Shown in pieces: positions 48,138 through 60,119 of a DNA stretch of 64,000 nt. Position 1 is the first letter of the stretch. Each line of letters opens with the position of its first letter. A program made the position numbers and the translations under genes. Origin of the DNA: Siphlonurus alternatus (Eukaryota > Arthropoda > Insecta > Ephemeroptera > Siphlonuridae); assembly GCA_949825025.1 (NCBI GenBank), contig OX463783.1:14171628-14235627 (forward strand), in the 5' to 3' direction. A model generated the notes under the pieces. It was not told the origin of the DNA, did not search any database, and saw nothing but the letters and a program-made list of their open reading frames with translations.

Positions 48138-50064
48138 GCTCGATCCAAGAATAAAAGATATGCAGATTTGAATTTTTAAAAGAATTTAAGAAGAGCATGC
48201 ATTAAGTGTATAATCCATTCCAAAGCAGTTCACAGTGAAACAATGCTATAAATCAGTCTAACGTTAGAGCTATACGTCTTGAAGTTTATATTTTATTAAC
48301 AAAAATTTAATCAATAACTAAAAATTTTCTAATTTAAATAAAACATTATATGCTAAACGTAAAAAAAAGTATAAAAAAGTACCATTACATTAAGTTAAAA
48401 TTTAAAATAAAAAGCAATAGCAAACACCTTGCTTCCAAAAATAATAATAATTTTTGTTACACCTGCAGTGTAAATTTAAACAACCATTAAAAAAAATAAA
48501 GTTGCTATAAATTATTTGATTGATACAAGCATTCATACTGCACGCATTTGTAAATAAAAATAAATAATAAAAAAAAAACACGAAGTCGCTAGCGATCATT
48601 ATTGCAGAATGTTTTTCTCACACTCTCTTCTAGTTTAGTATAAGAATACGTAAGAAAGAAGGGGGGACCTTGTTATCGGTTCTTACTACTATAACGTGAT
48701 GTTCTACTAATTGGGCACCACCACTACTATAATAGAACCGCTGTACTTCTTCATACCGTATAACACCATACCTAAAATACGTTGCTGATTCTCCAGACAT
48801 ATCACAAGTAAAAACAACGATTTATCCAACAGCTGTTTCTTAATATAAACACCTGCATGTGGTTTTATTTACGTTAACTATACTCTCTTTTTTTTTATTA
48901 CATTATTGCAAAAAATATATATATAAATTATATAATAAATTTTAGAAAATCATTCAGATTATTATAGATAACAGGTAAAGTATGTAATAGGTATGAAATA
49001 TTTGTTATTAAAAAAAATTAATTGTCATAATTATTTTATTGTATAAATTGGCATACAACAATATATTGTAGAATTGCAGTCATTAGACTGTGAATTTCAG
49101 CATATATGCTGCATTATAATGATATAATTTAAGAACATAAGAACAAATAGGAGGTGACAAACCATTATGTGTATTTTTGTCTCAATTCAATTAAATTCTT
49201 TATTGGTAATTTTCAATACATACAGACACAATCATAATGAAAGCACTCTGCATGAAATGGTAAGACAAGTCCAAACACATACTTAAAAACTAAATTTAAC
49301 ATAACTAGCAACATTTTAAAAACACATTTTCAACAATAAATGATGATATATATTACAAAAATAAGACATCTTTTTTAACTTTCTGGCACTGTATTTTTTA
49401 AAAAAAAAATAGGTATTTAAATTACTTTTCATTTCTTCCACCTATATAGCAGGTAAATTATTTCTTAATAATTAATAAGTATATAATACTGCATGTTGAA
49501 AAGTAACGTTTAACCTTTCAAGAGTTCTTGCCATGGATTTCACATTTGTAATTTGGTAACTTTACTTTAGTATATCTATTAACCAAAACTCATTATTTCA
49601 TTATTTCATGGATATTTCTTGCACGATCTTATTATTTTTCTAACACCAATTTTCTTTATTTAAACATTTTAAAGTAATTTTAATATTTTTTTATTATAAA
49701 ATATATTTATACACTTTCTCGTGAATGTTTTTCATTCTCTAATTTTAATGATAATTATACCCAATAATAAATATAAATAATTATATAAATAGTTTACTCA
49801 CGTATCAGTTCAATTTTATGTTCCACCACTTAAAATTTTTAAAATATATTTTTAAATATGGCAATAATTGAAATACAGCTTAAGTTAATATATTGAATTT
49901 TATTGGTAAAAATAAAAATTCAAAATTATTTTATTAAATCCATTCTCTCCTACAATCAAAATATCGCAATATAGAGTTTTGTTGAGGTTAATAGAGACTT
50001 CAAGTGTTCTCAGGCGGGAAAATTTTCTCCATAAGCCACCATGTTAGAAAATTTAAATTTAATT
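48138..50064. other. AT-rich non-coding stretch
   Basis: A slightly GC-richer patch lies at 48655-48800. No family match and no gene. Confidence 0.5.
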
Positions 50065-50216
50065 TAATGAGCTGAATGCTATATCAAGTGAGTACAAAAA
50101 TTTGATTTTTCTTTACTGATTTACAGCTTATTGTTGAACTCACCTGATATAGCTCTTTATTGCACACGATCGTGCATGGTAAACATACAGCTCATTATTT
50201 CGGACGAGGGACGATA
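50065..50216. mobile_element. TATCGTCCCTCGT MITE, left end lost
   Basis: TTAATGAGCTGAATGCTATA, AACTCACCTGATATAGCTCT and the right end ACAGCTCATTATTTCGGACG then AGGGACGATA match the 23.7-kb copy. The left terminus was not found. Confidence 0.6.
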
Positions 50217-50230
50217 AGAAATTAACAATA

Positions 50231-50592
50231 TAGGGCAGCGTCACAAGATTGTTGGGTTGCCTACTTACAGGATAACGCTCAGCTGTTTCCCTCCTCTCCC
50301 TTCCCAACAGGAGGTTGTCATGCCGTACGCTTAAAATCATTGAAAAAAAATAATAATAATAAGATAAAAAATTTGACTTTGTTGCCAGCTATAATTATTT
50401 AAGGACACGAAAATGTAAGTTTTGCATTCTTTATAAACTAGTAGATGATATGGAAACGATATAAATGTAATAATTTCCGTATATAATTTATAATTTTTTT
50501 TTCTACATTTTCTCCCCTTACACACTGCTGATGCAACACAACAATATGACGCAGCAGGCTCCTGTAATTTTGCAGTGACATCACGTGGGCCT
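50231..50592 (+). repeat. 360-bp dispersed repeat, copy 2
   Basis: Colinear with 14966-15322 from TAGGGCAGCGTCACAAGATT to ACATCACGTGGGCC. It has a 17-base insertion-like block (AACACAACAATATGACG) near 50536 relative to copy 1. It starts 15 bp after the preceding MITE ends. A 110-codon minus-strand ORF (50337-50669) crosses it; copy 1 does not preserve a matching ORF. Confidence 0.75.
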
Positions 50593-51920
50593 AGCCTCGA
50601 TATTGCATCCAGGATGATGGGGTTACATAGGTAGTGTTGAAAGGGGTGGTTTTTCGTAACTTTTATCACATTTTAGCTGCTTTTAATATGTGATAAAAGT
50701 CATGAAAACAACCCCTTTTATTAACAATATTATGAATTCACATTATTTATAAATATTATTTATATATAAATTTTACATATATTAATATAACATTCTATAC
50801 ATTCTCAGGCTATGATATTATTTTTTACTATAAAATATGACATTTGATTATATATAAAACATCGATTTTTTTTTATAACTGGTATAATATGTAGAACAAT
50901 TTAAATTTTTTTTGAAAGATATAATCTTGATATAAAATTATGATTGTGGATCAAACAAGATGCCCAATTTATATCAAAGTTCACCAAGATCAGAGCATGA
51001 TGCTCACCAATGAAAACATCCTTGCGGCTTTGATCTTTAATATAATCCATTTATAATATAACTTTAATATATTATTTTAATGTTAATTTATATAAATTTG
51101 AACCTTATAAACTGATTATGTTATTTAAATTATTTATATATAGGTTGTTAGACCGTGTGACATGATAATAGGCTTTATCCAAACCCAATTTAATCCTTTA
51201 ACATTTTGTTAAAATTAGAGTTTAGTTTTGTTTTTTTTTTTTTTTTTTCTCTACACTAAATCTTTTTCATAAGTAGTAGTATTGAGGATAGAAAATAATA
51301 TAGGTGATACCACAAACATCGTGTCAGGATGAGTGAAATTTTGAAGGGCGTTAAAAATCATGTTTTTTTTTATATCAAGCTATAGTATATTAAAAAAATA
51401 TATATTCAGAATAACTGTATGTTTTGTATGATTTTTTATTATTAATATTTACGTACAAAATATGGTATCTTTTTTGAAAGAAAAAAGTGCTAATCATATG
51501 AATAGAGGTTTCAAATAATTAACTGATTTATTGATTGATTGATTGATTTATTGACATTGAGAGTTACTAAGTTCATAATTATACGAAAAAAAAATTGACA
51601 AAATCTGTTTTCAAATATGAAATGTTCAGATTTTAATAAGTTTTTTTTTTATGTGACAAAAGAAATTTATACAAATAAATATTCTTTTTTTTTAAGCACA
51701 AAATGGACCATATGAGTAACAAATGAGTAAAATAATAGTTACAACAATATCTTGATATCTCTATATCTGCATTGTCTGGTTGATCACACAAAATTAAGTT
51801 GATAAAAGTAATACAGCTGATGGACGTTAAAGCTTACCATCTCTTGTTTATGATGGAAGAAAGACCTCATCCCACTGTCTCTTTAGCTCCCTAAAACCTT
51901 AAAATAAATTTTAATAACTG
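50593..51920. other. AT-rich non-coding stretch
   Basis: Holds a short inverted pair around 50661-50705 (AACTTTTATCACATTTTAGC and TGTGATAAAAGT) and a (GATT)n stretch near 51534-51547. No gene was found. Confidence 0.5.
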
Positions 51921-52293
51921 GGAGGTTGGAGCAGTGTGTTTTACGGGTTTTACCGGATCTCGTCAGATCACCGAAGTCAAGCAACTCTGAGCGTGGTTAA
52001 CATGGGTGACAATTTCCACGTTTCCCACCCAGGGATAAATCGTTGCGCTTTTCCATCATGTGGTTCCCCTGGCTTTGAAGTTCTGGTCCATTGCATGACA
52101 AAAGCTGTATAGTATCCATCCTGACTGAGGTTTCCACGTTTCCCTCAGTCACCGGAAAATGCCAGTATGCCAGGATAGATTGCAAAACCGTGTCCTCCCC
52201 CGTTCAGGAAGAGTCCACGAAATGTTTAAGTTAGTGTTTCGGAAGGTTTTTGGTATCAAACTTAGTAAGTAGAAGTTCTGGTTTGATAAAAAC
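51921..52293 (+). mobile_element. 5S-derived SINE-A copy, control region damaged
   Basis: Starts GGAGGTTGGAGCAGTGTGTT, so the 5' end beyond the 5S-like part is preserved. TCGTCAGATCACCGAAGTCA is intact, but the C-box region reads GTGGTTAACATGGGTGAC, missing about 8 bases of the TTAGTAGTTGGATGGG motif. The core, GAAGAGTCCACG, TTCGGAAGG and tail TTTGATAAAAAC follow. It is probably not transcribable by Pol III. Confidence 0.8.
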
Positions 52294-52329
52294 ATATGGA
52301 TAGGTGACATGAGCTGATTTAAAATTTCT

Positions 52330-52513
52330 TAAGTTGGATTTCCATGAAACATTGGTGGCACTAGATGTACGTACGTGCACTTGCATTAAAGCAATATAAT
52401 GTCCATTTTCGCAAGAAAACAAAGTTCAGAGAACGCCAACATGGCTGCCATACGGTTTTACTGCAAGTGCGCATTTTTCACACCAAGTTCCTCTCATGGA
52501 AAAACCACCTTTA
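52330..52513. mobile_element. AAAGGTGG-family MITE
   Basis: Left TAAGTTGGATTTCCATGAAA, right CTCATGGAAAAACCACCTTT. The interior GCCAACATGGCTGCCATACG and TGCAAGTGCGCATTTTTC match 22.0 kb. It starts 37 bp after the SINE-A copy. Confidence 0.65.
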
Positions 52514-52977
52514 GAAACATACAAAAAAATATGATCGATCGATATTTACCAAAGAAAAAAATATTATTCATAATCGTATGATTTCAAAAGTAAGTTCTGA
52601 TATATATTTTTTATATGTTAAGATTATAACAAGCATGTCGTGAACAAGGATCATGATATTTGGTGTTGAACTTTAACCGCCTCTCGCGTTACTTTGTGCA
52701 GTTAACCGTGTGGATATTAGAGCATATACAAAGGTCAGATGCTGAAATGTGTAACATGATTTATCAGACTGGACTTACAACAATTACTCATGGCAAATAT
52801 AATGGATCAATTTTGTTATTGACTATATCATCATCGAAGAGAATATTGAGATATTAGTTCACTAAAGATTAATCACATCCTGAAAATTAAGGATTTTGAC
52901 CTGCAACGTACACTCTATTCAACATAAAATCCGGCTTTACTTTAACATGGCTGGATTTTTATTTGAATCAAATAAAT
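52514..52977. other. AT-rich spacer
   Basis: A 65-codon ORF at 52660-52857 has a slightly better residue mix than most but no domain and no neighbouring signals, so it is not called. Confidence 0.4.
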
Positions 52978-53199
52978 ACTCTTCGAAACAGCATGATCTT
53001 CATTCCTGCCTTACTTGCATGCAAAACTGCAGCTGCAATAGACAGAGAGATTTATATTTGCATTTTTGAGAAAAGTAAGAATTAAGAGCACCTACCCATA
53101 TATCAAAAGAGATTTGGTTCACCATGCATGCCTCCATAGATTGCGTGGTAACGACTACAAACAAAGCAGGAGTAAAATTCATGGTGTCCAGAGGTATAC
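52978..53199 (+). mobile_element. TACACCTCTGG-family MITE
   Basis: Matches the 28.6-kb copy in order: ACAGCATGATCTTCATTCCT, AACTGCAGCTGCAATAGACA, TAAGAGCACCTACCC, GATTTGGTTCACCATGCATG, GATTGCGTGGTAACGAC and the end TTCATGGTGTCCAGAGGTAT. The left terminus is decayed. Confidence 0.7.
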
Positions 53200-54319
53200 G
53201 CAGATACGCAATGTCCTTTATTAAGTATAAACTTTAACTTTTCACTGTGGTATCTTTATTTTATAATCAAATTTACTTTATACCAAGCAGGGCAGTGTTG
53301 TCAATATTTAAAAATAGTCATTCTTCCATATCATCTAGCTGTACTTACATCCTTGCATCTCCATAAATATTATAATCATTGCAACTCGCAAGAGACAAAA
53401 AAGATTTCATGCAAATTTTCTATTGCTAATATAATGAATCATCTCTCAATTTATGATTATGGTTTGCATAAAATAACCATGCATAATAAAAACTTTTTAT
53501 CGAGTCTTATAACGCTGTTACACGCTTTTTGCTTTATATTTCCGTTTCAATTGTCTTATTTTAATTTCATGATGTAGTTCTGTTATATTCTGATATTTAT
53601 TTTACATTAATTTTTATACTAAAATTTTAATTGCAAGATCATAGATTTATAATCAAACAATATTTAATTAAAAATTCAACACACTATTTAAGATTCTAAT
53701 TTCATTCAGAGCTCAGATTATTTAAATTTTTGAATAAATAGTGTGCAAAATCGGTGATCGGGTTACAAAATATATTATGTTTGTATGAAAGAGATTTTAC
53801 TTTTAGAAGAAAAATATATAATATAGAACAAAATATTTTCAAATTTTATAGTAAGTTAATTAGGCAGTTATAAATTATATTTAAATGATTGATTTACAAC
53901 TTTATTTTTATATTAAAGTTTTTCCTAGGAAACAAAATTTAATTAAAATAATAACTCGAAGAAAATAAATGTGATTGGGTTATTAATGTTAATTGTTATA
54001 TGAGAAATTTGAAATGCATGTTTCAAAATTTATCGTGCTAGTGTTGATAGCTACATCTAATTTAATATGACTTCCTCTCTGCATGTTATAATTATGTCGA
54101 ATGCAATCTTATCTAAACCTATTATTAATATTGATGTGCCCTGTTTGTCAGTTTTGGGAAGCAGTTGTAAATTTATGTCTAATGATGCATTTTTCATTGT
54201 TAAAGGTGAGACGATGTTATAATACACACCATTCGAATAAAAATTTCCATATTTAAAAATAGCTGGATTGTACACCTGATTTCGCCTATACCATGCAGAA
54301 CACAGAACGTATTATAGTC
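53200..54319. other. AT-rich non-coding stretch
   Basis: At 54229-54244 CCATTCGAATAAAAAT resembles the ATTCGAATAAA motif seen at 2.06 and 23.96 kb. No gene is seen. Confidence 0.45.
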
Positions 54320-54474
54320 ACAATACTCTTTCTCGTCTACTTAGGGTCCTTAAATGAGCTTTCCCCTCCCCTCCAAGATGGCCGCTATATAAGAAGGGCG
54401 CATATGATGCGCCCTAAATTTGCCGCCATTGTAGGGAAGGGTAGTAGACGTAGTAGACGAGAATAGGACTATTG
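54320..54474. mobile_element. 155-bp MITE with YY1-like and hairpin core
   Basis: The ends TCACAATACTCTTTCTCGTC and GACGAGAATAGGACTATTGG are imperfect inverted repeats. The interior has CCAAGATGGCCGCTATATAA, a tight hairpin GGGCGCATATGATGCGCCC, then TTTGCCGCCATTG. It is GC-rich relative to the flanks. A single copy was seen. Confidence 0.6.
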
Positions 54475-55315
54475 GGACGCCACCATTGACATTGCTGGCA
54501 ATAAATTAACAAATATCCCGTGCTTTTCTGCCGGAAAGATATTAACAATAGTTCTGTTATTTGTAAATTAGGAGCAATTAAAAGACTTTGGCGTTTTCAT
54601 ACATTCCATTGGGGCTTCATAAATTTTATATTAACTTTATAGTTTGGATACTCTTTTTAAATCCCTTCAAAATTGCAAATATTTTAAAATTATTGTGGCA
54701 TAAAAAGCTACCTACCACTTTGTATTAGAGAATTCTCAAATTAAAAAGAGTTTAAAAAAATCAGTGAGAACAATACTAATTGAATGTTGTTTTTACAGTG
54801 TATGTGCAATTCAAATTCTAGTTTATATAGTATTTTAATTAAATAATAAATTACATGTCTAACCCTCTCATTCAAAGTGCTTGTATTTTTACAATGTTCA
54901 TATTTGGAAATTGATTATTACAAAATTTAAATTTGAATAAACATTTTTGAGTTTTTCAGATGGTTCGAGTATAAATGAAATATTAGTAAGAATAATAGCA
55001 TGGTAATAAGTACCCTATTGACATTTGATAAATCAATAATTTTAGCAAAGTGCAAACAATGGTACATTTAAAACCCTATGAGAAAAAAAAATAAAAATAA
55101 TTCACTGGCGTCACAAGATTTTCAGAAAATAAACACATAAAACAAAAATTTATAAAATAATTTATTATAGACTACATAAAGTCACGAAAAAGGTGTTAAA
55201 TCATGTCAAATAAATCGTTCAATATAATATATAAATTGGATGAAATAAAAATTTAAAAAAGAAACAAAATAAGGTTAGAAATAATTTGTTAAAATATATA
55301 TAGATAAAAACGTGA

Positions 55316-55319
<4 letters not shown>
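54475..55319. other. AT-rich spacer
   Basis: 54640-54735 may hold a much decayed TACACCTCTGG MITE interior (GGATACTCTTTTTAAAT, CAAAATTGCAAAT). Too weak to list separately. Confidence 0.4.

Positions 55320-55397
<78 letters not shown>
55320..55397. repeat. (GA)n microsatellite, about 78 bp
   Basis: Uninterrupted GA repeat. Confidence 0.97.
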
Positions 55398-55401
<4 letters not shown>

Positions 55402-56029
55402 TGATGTATAAAGATTGAAGAATGACTTAATATCGGACAGAACATACGAAGAAATGTGTTGATAATACTAGAACCATAAAAGCATTTAGTTTTTTTTTAT
55501 ATAATATGATTAATGATCTAAAAATGTTTTGTCTCCCGTAGAGTTTACACACCTAAAGGTATCAGACATAAAATGAAATCCCTCATTCCAATAACCTCTT
55601 TTTTTTCACATATCTTTCTGCATCAACTTATAATTCTCTAAAATATTTCTTCTTTTTTCATTAATTACATATCATTTTATATTAATGAAATTATGAGGTA
55701 TTTTTAAACCTTGTTATACTCGTATGAATGAAATACTAAAAAATAAATGGAATTATAGTGTTTTTTTTTTATATAATTTCTAGCTATTTATGATGTTATT
55801 ATTATAGGTTGTAAATCAATTTGACAAAATTAATTAGTAATACGTTTTCGCTGTCTGTTGCATGCACTTCCTTATTCGTTTGTATCGAATTTAGTTTATT
55901 TTCAAGTTTATTATTAGTTTTTGATACTTAAAATATTTTAAGTAAGGGAAACGTGGAAACTTTTCTTTTTGTAGTCTTTATTGCACAGAAAGCAGTTACC
56001 TAAAGATTACTCACACTTGCATCCAAAAT
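55398..56029. other. AT-rich spacer
   Basis: AAGTAAGGGAAACGTGGAAA at 55940-55959 is a lone scrap of the SINE core on the minus strand. Confidence 0.4.
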
Positions 56030-56110
56030 GATTGAAACATCAATTGCTGACCGTTCTGACTAAGATTTCCATGGTTCCTATAGTTATAACTAGGCAAATA
56101 CTAGATTAAA
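56030..56110 (+). mobile_element. SINE-C core fragment
   Basis: TTGCTGACCGTTCTGACTAA, TTTCCATGGTTCCTATAG and ACTAGGCAAATACTAG match the core and following AACCAGGCAAATGCT of the 0.9-kb copy. The hairpin is broken. Confidence 0.45.
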
Positions 56111-56528
56111 GATCAAAGCAATATTTATAGAGTGACTAATAATTTACGACATAACGTATTGGTTGTGCATGGCTGTTTTTTTTAAGAGCAAATTGACGTA
56201 AATAATGCGCAGTGGATGTAAAATCTTATGGTAGCCATCTTTATTGGCTCTGCGGTAAATTGAAATATGCATATAATTCACAGCAAATTGAATTGCTTCA
56301 ATTAACCTTTTTTAAAGAGACACTCATCTTCACTATTTGTTCCTTTTAATATTTGTTATAAGAAAAAACATGAAAGTTCAAAAGCCCACTAACCTATGAA
56401 ATCATAATAACAGATGGAAAAAAATTCAACATTCGATATATCCTATATGATTTTAACACGGAAGCTATAGTATTTGGGAAAGAGCAATTAAAACGGATTT
56501 TATAATTTCTTGCATAGAAGAGGAATCA
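56111..56528. other. AT-rich spacer
   Basis: No feature was recognised. Confidence 0.45.
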
Positions 56529-56916
56529 TTTAAGGTAGAGATAACGCCGAACAGCTGTTCGACGTACTCCCCTTTGATTAACATGTAAACCTTAGCAAAT
56601 TCACAAAAATCCTGAAATTTTTTTGAGAGACAGATATTAGTGCCTAAAAGCCATAAGAAAAAATTTCAAAACAATTTAACGAGCCGATTTATTTAATTAA
56701 TTTTTTTAATTTTCAGCATAGGGCTATTCCCATGGAGAGACAAACTAAGAACTTAATTTTAAAAAAATCGGCTCGTTAAATTGTTTTGAAACTATTTTTA
56801 TGGCTTTTAGGCTGCTTCTCAAAAAAATTTCAGAATTTTTGTGAATTTGCTAAGGTTTACATGTTAATCAAAGGGGAGTACGTCGAACAGCTGTTCGGCG
56901 TTATCTCTACCTTAAA
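56529..56916. mobile_element. 388-bp long palindromic MITE
   Basis: The ends TTTAAGGTAGAGATAACGCC and GGCGTTATCTCTACCTTAAA are exact inverses. The arms run on with CGAACAGCTGTTCG, GTACTCCCCTTTGATTAACA, AACCTTAGCAAATTCACAAA and AACAATTTAACGAGCCGAT, nearly perfect for about 155 bp, with a loop of about 70 bases containing GGGCTATTCCCATGG. TTAA is present at both edges and could be the target site. Confidence 0.8.
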
Positions 56917-57257
56917 CGTTGCATAAAGTTTGTTGAAATTTGTATTCTAAATCATAGGTATCGACGGGTATCGATGACTGAATCTAATTTGACAATATTT
57001 TTAACATTTAATGTTATGAATTATATTAAAAAATAGTTTATAACTTATTAAAAATATATTTCACACTTCCTAAAAAAGAATAATGAAAATATTAATATCT
57101 GAGTTTTAAATGAATTATTACAGTATATAATATCGAATGAAGAAAATAAAGTTATTATTATTTTTGACCTAACCTGGCATAAAAATGTTTTAATTTATTT
57201 TGTATTTGTTAGAATATTTCACAAAATTTTTGTTTTATGGAAAGAAATTCAATCCTT
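56917..57257. other. AT-rich spacer
   Basis: Nothing recognised. Confidence 0.45.
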
Positions 57258-57295
57258 TCTCTCTCTCTCTCTCTGTCTCTCTGTCTCTCTCTCTG

Positions 57296-57379
<84 letters not shown>
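57258..57379. repeat. (CT)n microsatellite with GT interruptions
   Basis: About 120 bp, with CTGT steps clustered in the first 50 bases and pure CT after. The ORFs of Leu-Ser or Arg-Glu repeats through it are artefacts. Confidence 0.97.
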
Positions 57380-57383
<4 letters not shown>

Positions 57384-58250
57384 TTATGAATTTTTGCATA
57401 CAGAAATATCCAATTGCATTTTTATTTTGCAATATGCATTAATTTAAAACTCCCATTTAATATATTCTTGATGTAAATATAATATAAAAAAATATTATAA
57501 TTTTTTTTGTTAACCTTTTCACCTTTTTTAATAAATCCCTAAAAAAATAATGATGCAGATAGTAAGAGAGAGAGAGAGTGAGAACATAGTACTTGAAATA
57601 TACATAAACTTTATACTGCATTTCAAGTTTTTTTACATAAAATATAACGTACTACTATAACTTTATGTAACTATATGTAATAATAACATTGAAAAATATT
57701 ATAATAAAAAAAAAAGTTGTTATGTATAAAATGCAATTTAATATTATTATGAAAATGTTTATTTATTTTTTTTTTAATAATAATAATCAAGTGTGTTCGT
57801 AAATATATTAAAAGTATAATAAATTTTAAAATAAATTTTATGAAAATACTCCCTTATGGTGTATTTTAAACATGTGCATGTTTTAATAACATGAAGAAAA
57901 GTGAACATGGACAATAACAAGGTATATGTTGACAAATAATGTTGCATCTCTAAAAAACAGCTGCAATCATAAATATAATAGAAACTTGCATAAGATGTTC
58001 AATGTAGGCTTGTATTATGTGTAGACATGTCCATGGGGGGATATTTTATGATTATACAAATTATTATTATGCTCTGTTTCTGGGCGTTATCCATAGGGGG
58101 GCGTGGAATGTTTTTTTGAAAATTGCAAGATGAATATAAATTCTCAAATTTTATACAAGTGCAATACTTTTATTTTAAATTTTTACATCTCAAACAAATT
58201 TAATGGTCAGTAATTTACTTCATATTCAATGCATTGGTCACTTTCTCGAG
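57380..58250. other. AT-rich spacer
   Basis: Two GGGGGG-containing scraps at 58034 and 58096. No gene. Confidence 0.45.
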
Positions 58251-58641
58251 TTTTTTTTTATCAAACCCTTGAGTACTTTTACTTACTAATATTACATACT
58301 ACTTTGAAACCCCGAACCTTCCGAAACCCTAACTAAAGCGTTTCGCGGGCTCTTCCGGAACGAGGGCGGTTATGGCCTTGCAATCCATCTCGGCATTTGC
58401 CTGCGACTGAGGGAAACATGGAAATCTCAGTTAGGATGGACGCTACAGCTTTTGTCAATGAACCGGAAGTGCAATGGTCCAAAGCCAGGGGGAACGACGT
58501 AGTGGAAAAGCGCAACGATTTACCCCTAGGTGGGAAACGTGGTTTTTGTTGAAATGGTCACCCATCCAACTACTAACCACGCTCGGCGTTGACTTCGGTG
58601 ATCTGACGAGACTCGGTCAAACACACTGCGCCACATCTCCC
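58251..58641 (-). mobile_element. 5S-derived SINE-A copy, most complete
   Basis: Read on the minus strand it starts GGAGATGTGGCGCAGTGTGT, then GACCGAGTCTCGTCAGATCA, a 5S-like head ending GTAGTTGGATGGGTGACC, CCCACCTAGGGGTAAATCG, the core hairpin, CTTCCGGTTCATTGACAAAA, GGAAGAGCCCGCGAAACGC and the tail GGGTTTGATAAAAAAAAACT. About 390 bp. The A-box-like and C-box-like parts are preserved, so it is the best candidate for a recently active Pol III source. Two ORFs at its edges are artefacts. Confidence 0.9.
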
Positions 58642-58748
58642 GATTATGATTATGTCATGTCCTCTCCATGTCTTGTTTGCTTGCTGTTTACTTCCAGGTG
58701 TGTCATTGAGTTATTTGTTGTTGTAATTTTTTTTAAATAAGCAAACTG

Positions 58749-59162
58749 TACACCTCTGGACACCACGAACTTTACTCCTGTCTGATTCACTAGAGCTGCA
58801 ACCCTAAAAGACAAATTTCAGATTTGCAGATTTTGGGTGAGGTAAGAAAAGAGTACCCAAAGTCTCCCAAAAACTTAAAATTCACCACGCATATATATAA
58901 ACTTCATGGTAAAGGTGGATTCACATGGCGATTTTTATCATGCGACGTGACGTGAATAATACGCACTTACTATAACATCCATTGGCGGCCATATTTGGCA
59001 ATTAAAAGAAAAAGAGCATCGTAATTACCGCGATTCCCGGCGAATTCGTCGCCGCATAGGATTTCACAGCTTTTACGTCTAAATCGTGTTGCACCGCCAT
59101 GTGAATCCACCTTTACGCCTACAAACTGGGCAGCGGTAACGTTCGTGGTGTTCAGAGATGTA
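58749..59162 (+). mobile_element. TACACCTCTGG-family MITE split by a younger MITE
   Basis: The left part starts TACACCTCTGGACACCACGA and keeps TAGAGCTGCAACCCTAAAAG, AGAGTACCCAAAG and AATTCACCACGC. The right part, ACGCCTACAAACTGGGCAGC then GTAACGTTCGTGGTGTTCAG, completes the element. Without the insert it is about 208 bp, the expected size. Confidence 0.8.
58910..59115. mobile_element. AAAGGTGG-family MITE, intact copy
   Basis: The termini TAAAGGTGGATTCACATGGC and GCCATGTGAATCCACCTTTA are exact inverses. The interior holds TTGGCGGCCATATTTGG and CCCGGCGAATTCGTCGCCGC. It sits at a TA in the CATGGTAACG block of the host MITE, which is uninterrupted in sibling copies. Confidence 0.85.
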
Positions 59163-60119
59163 TTTATTTATTTTGACTATTAAATTTACAGTATGTTGTA
59201 ATGATTATGACTCAAGTCAAAAATATGCTATAAGAAAAATAAGGCTACCTATTAGATTTGCATATTTTCCTTATACACTGAGGCATTTATGTAAAACAAG
59301 ATAATTGTAATTTTATTTTCCTTATCGGGAAACATTAAAAGGTGACCTTTAATGCAAAATATTAATAGTCAAGAGAGTATTTTAAGTATAAATTGTATTA
59401 TAATTGGGACCATACATGAAAATTAAAAACAATATCTTTAAAAACTGTTATTCTACACTAAAAGCATTAATTTGATTTTAAAACTTACAAAAAGTGTTGC
59501 ATATATAAAATTAAATATGATTAAAAATGTATTTATAAATATACAGAAAGAAAAATAAATACCATGTTGATTTTTTACTACATATGAAAATTTAATGACT
59601 TTAGAAATATTATTAACTCTTGCAAAATCAGAGTTTATAATTCTTTATTATAATATTTATGAATCTTCTTTTTCAAAAATGTTTCTCTGAATTTATTTGC
59701 ACTAACGAGGTATAAGGTGATAGAAAAACGTACAATTTAAATGAATTATTACTTTGTTTTTAATGATATTCTTATATTTGGATGCGGGTTTTACTTAAAT
59801 TAATATATTTATAACAAAAATATCAAATTAAAGTAAATTATTAATATTTTTGGAGTTATATAATGCAAAAATATTATTGTTGCTATTGAACAAGTATACT
59901 AATTATTGTAAAAATAACATATAGAAAATTCTTTTGTTCAACGCCGACAAATGCTTTGAGTGTTTAATTTAGACGCATTTTTTTATATTTTCAAGATCTT
60001 AGTAAAATATACATCACTGCATTTAAAGTTTTTATGATCTTTTGATTTGCACTGCATGTCTTTTTATTGCGTATTTATTTATAGTTATATATATTGCGAA
60101 CATTTTCCAGATTTTTTTT
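59163..60119. other. AT-rich non-coding stretch
   Basis: No feature was recognised. Confidence 0.5.

Noticed and set aside
50337..50669. 110-codon minus-strand ORF, the longest in the window
   Set aside because: It crosses the 360-bp dispersed repeat, the other copy (15.0 kb) does not keep the frame, and no domain is recognisable.
57200..57442. Leu-Ser and Arg-Glu repeat proteins
   Set aside because: Direct translation of a (CT)n microsatellite. The same applies to the ORF at 39218 and, for (TA)n, to 15554.
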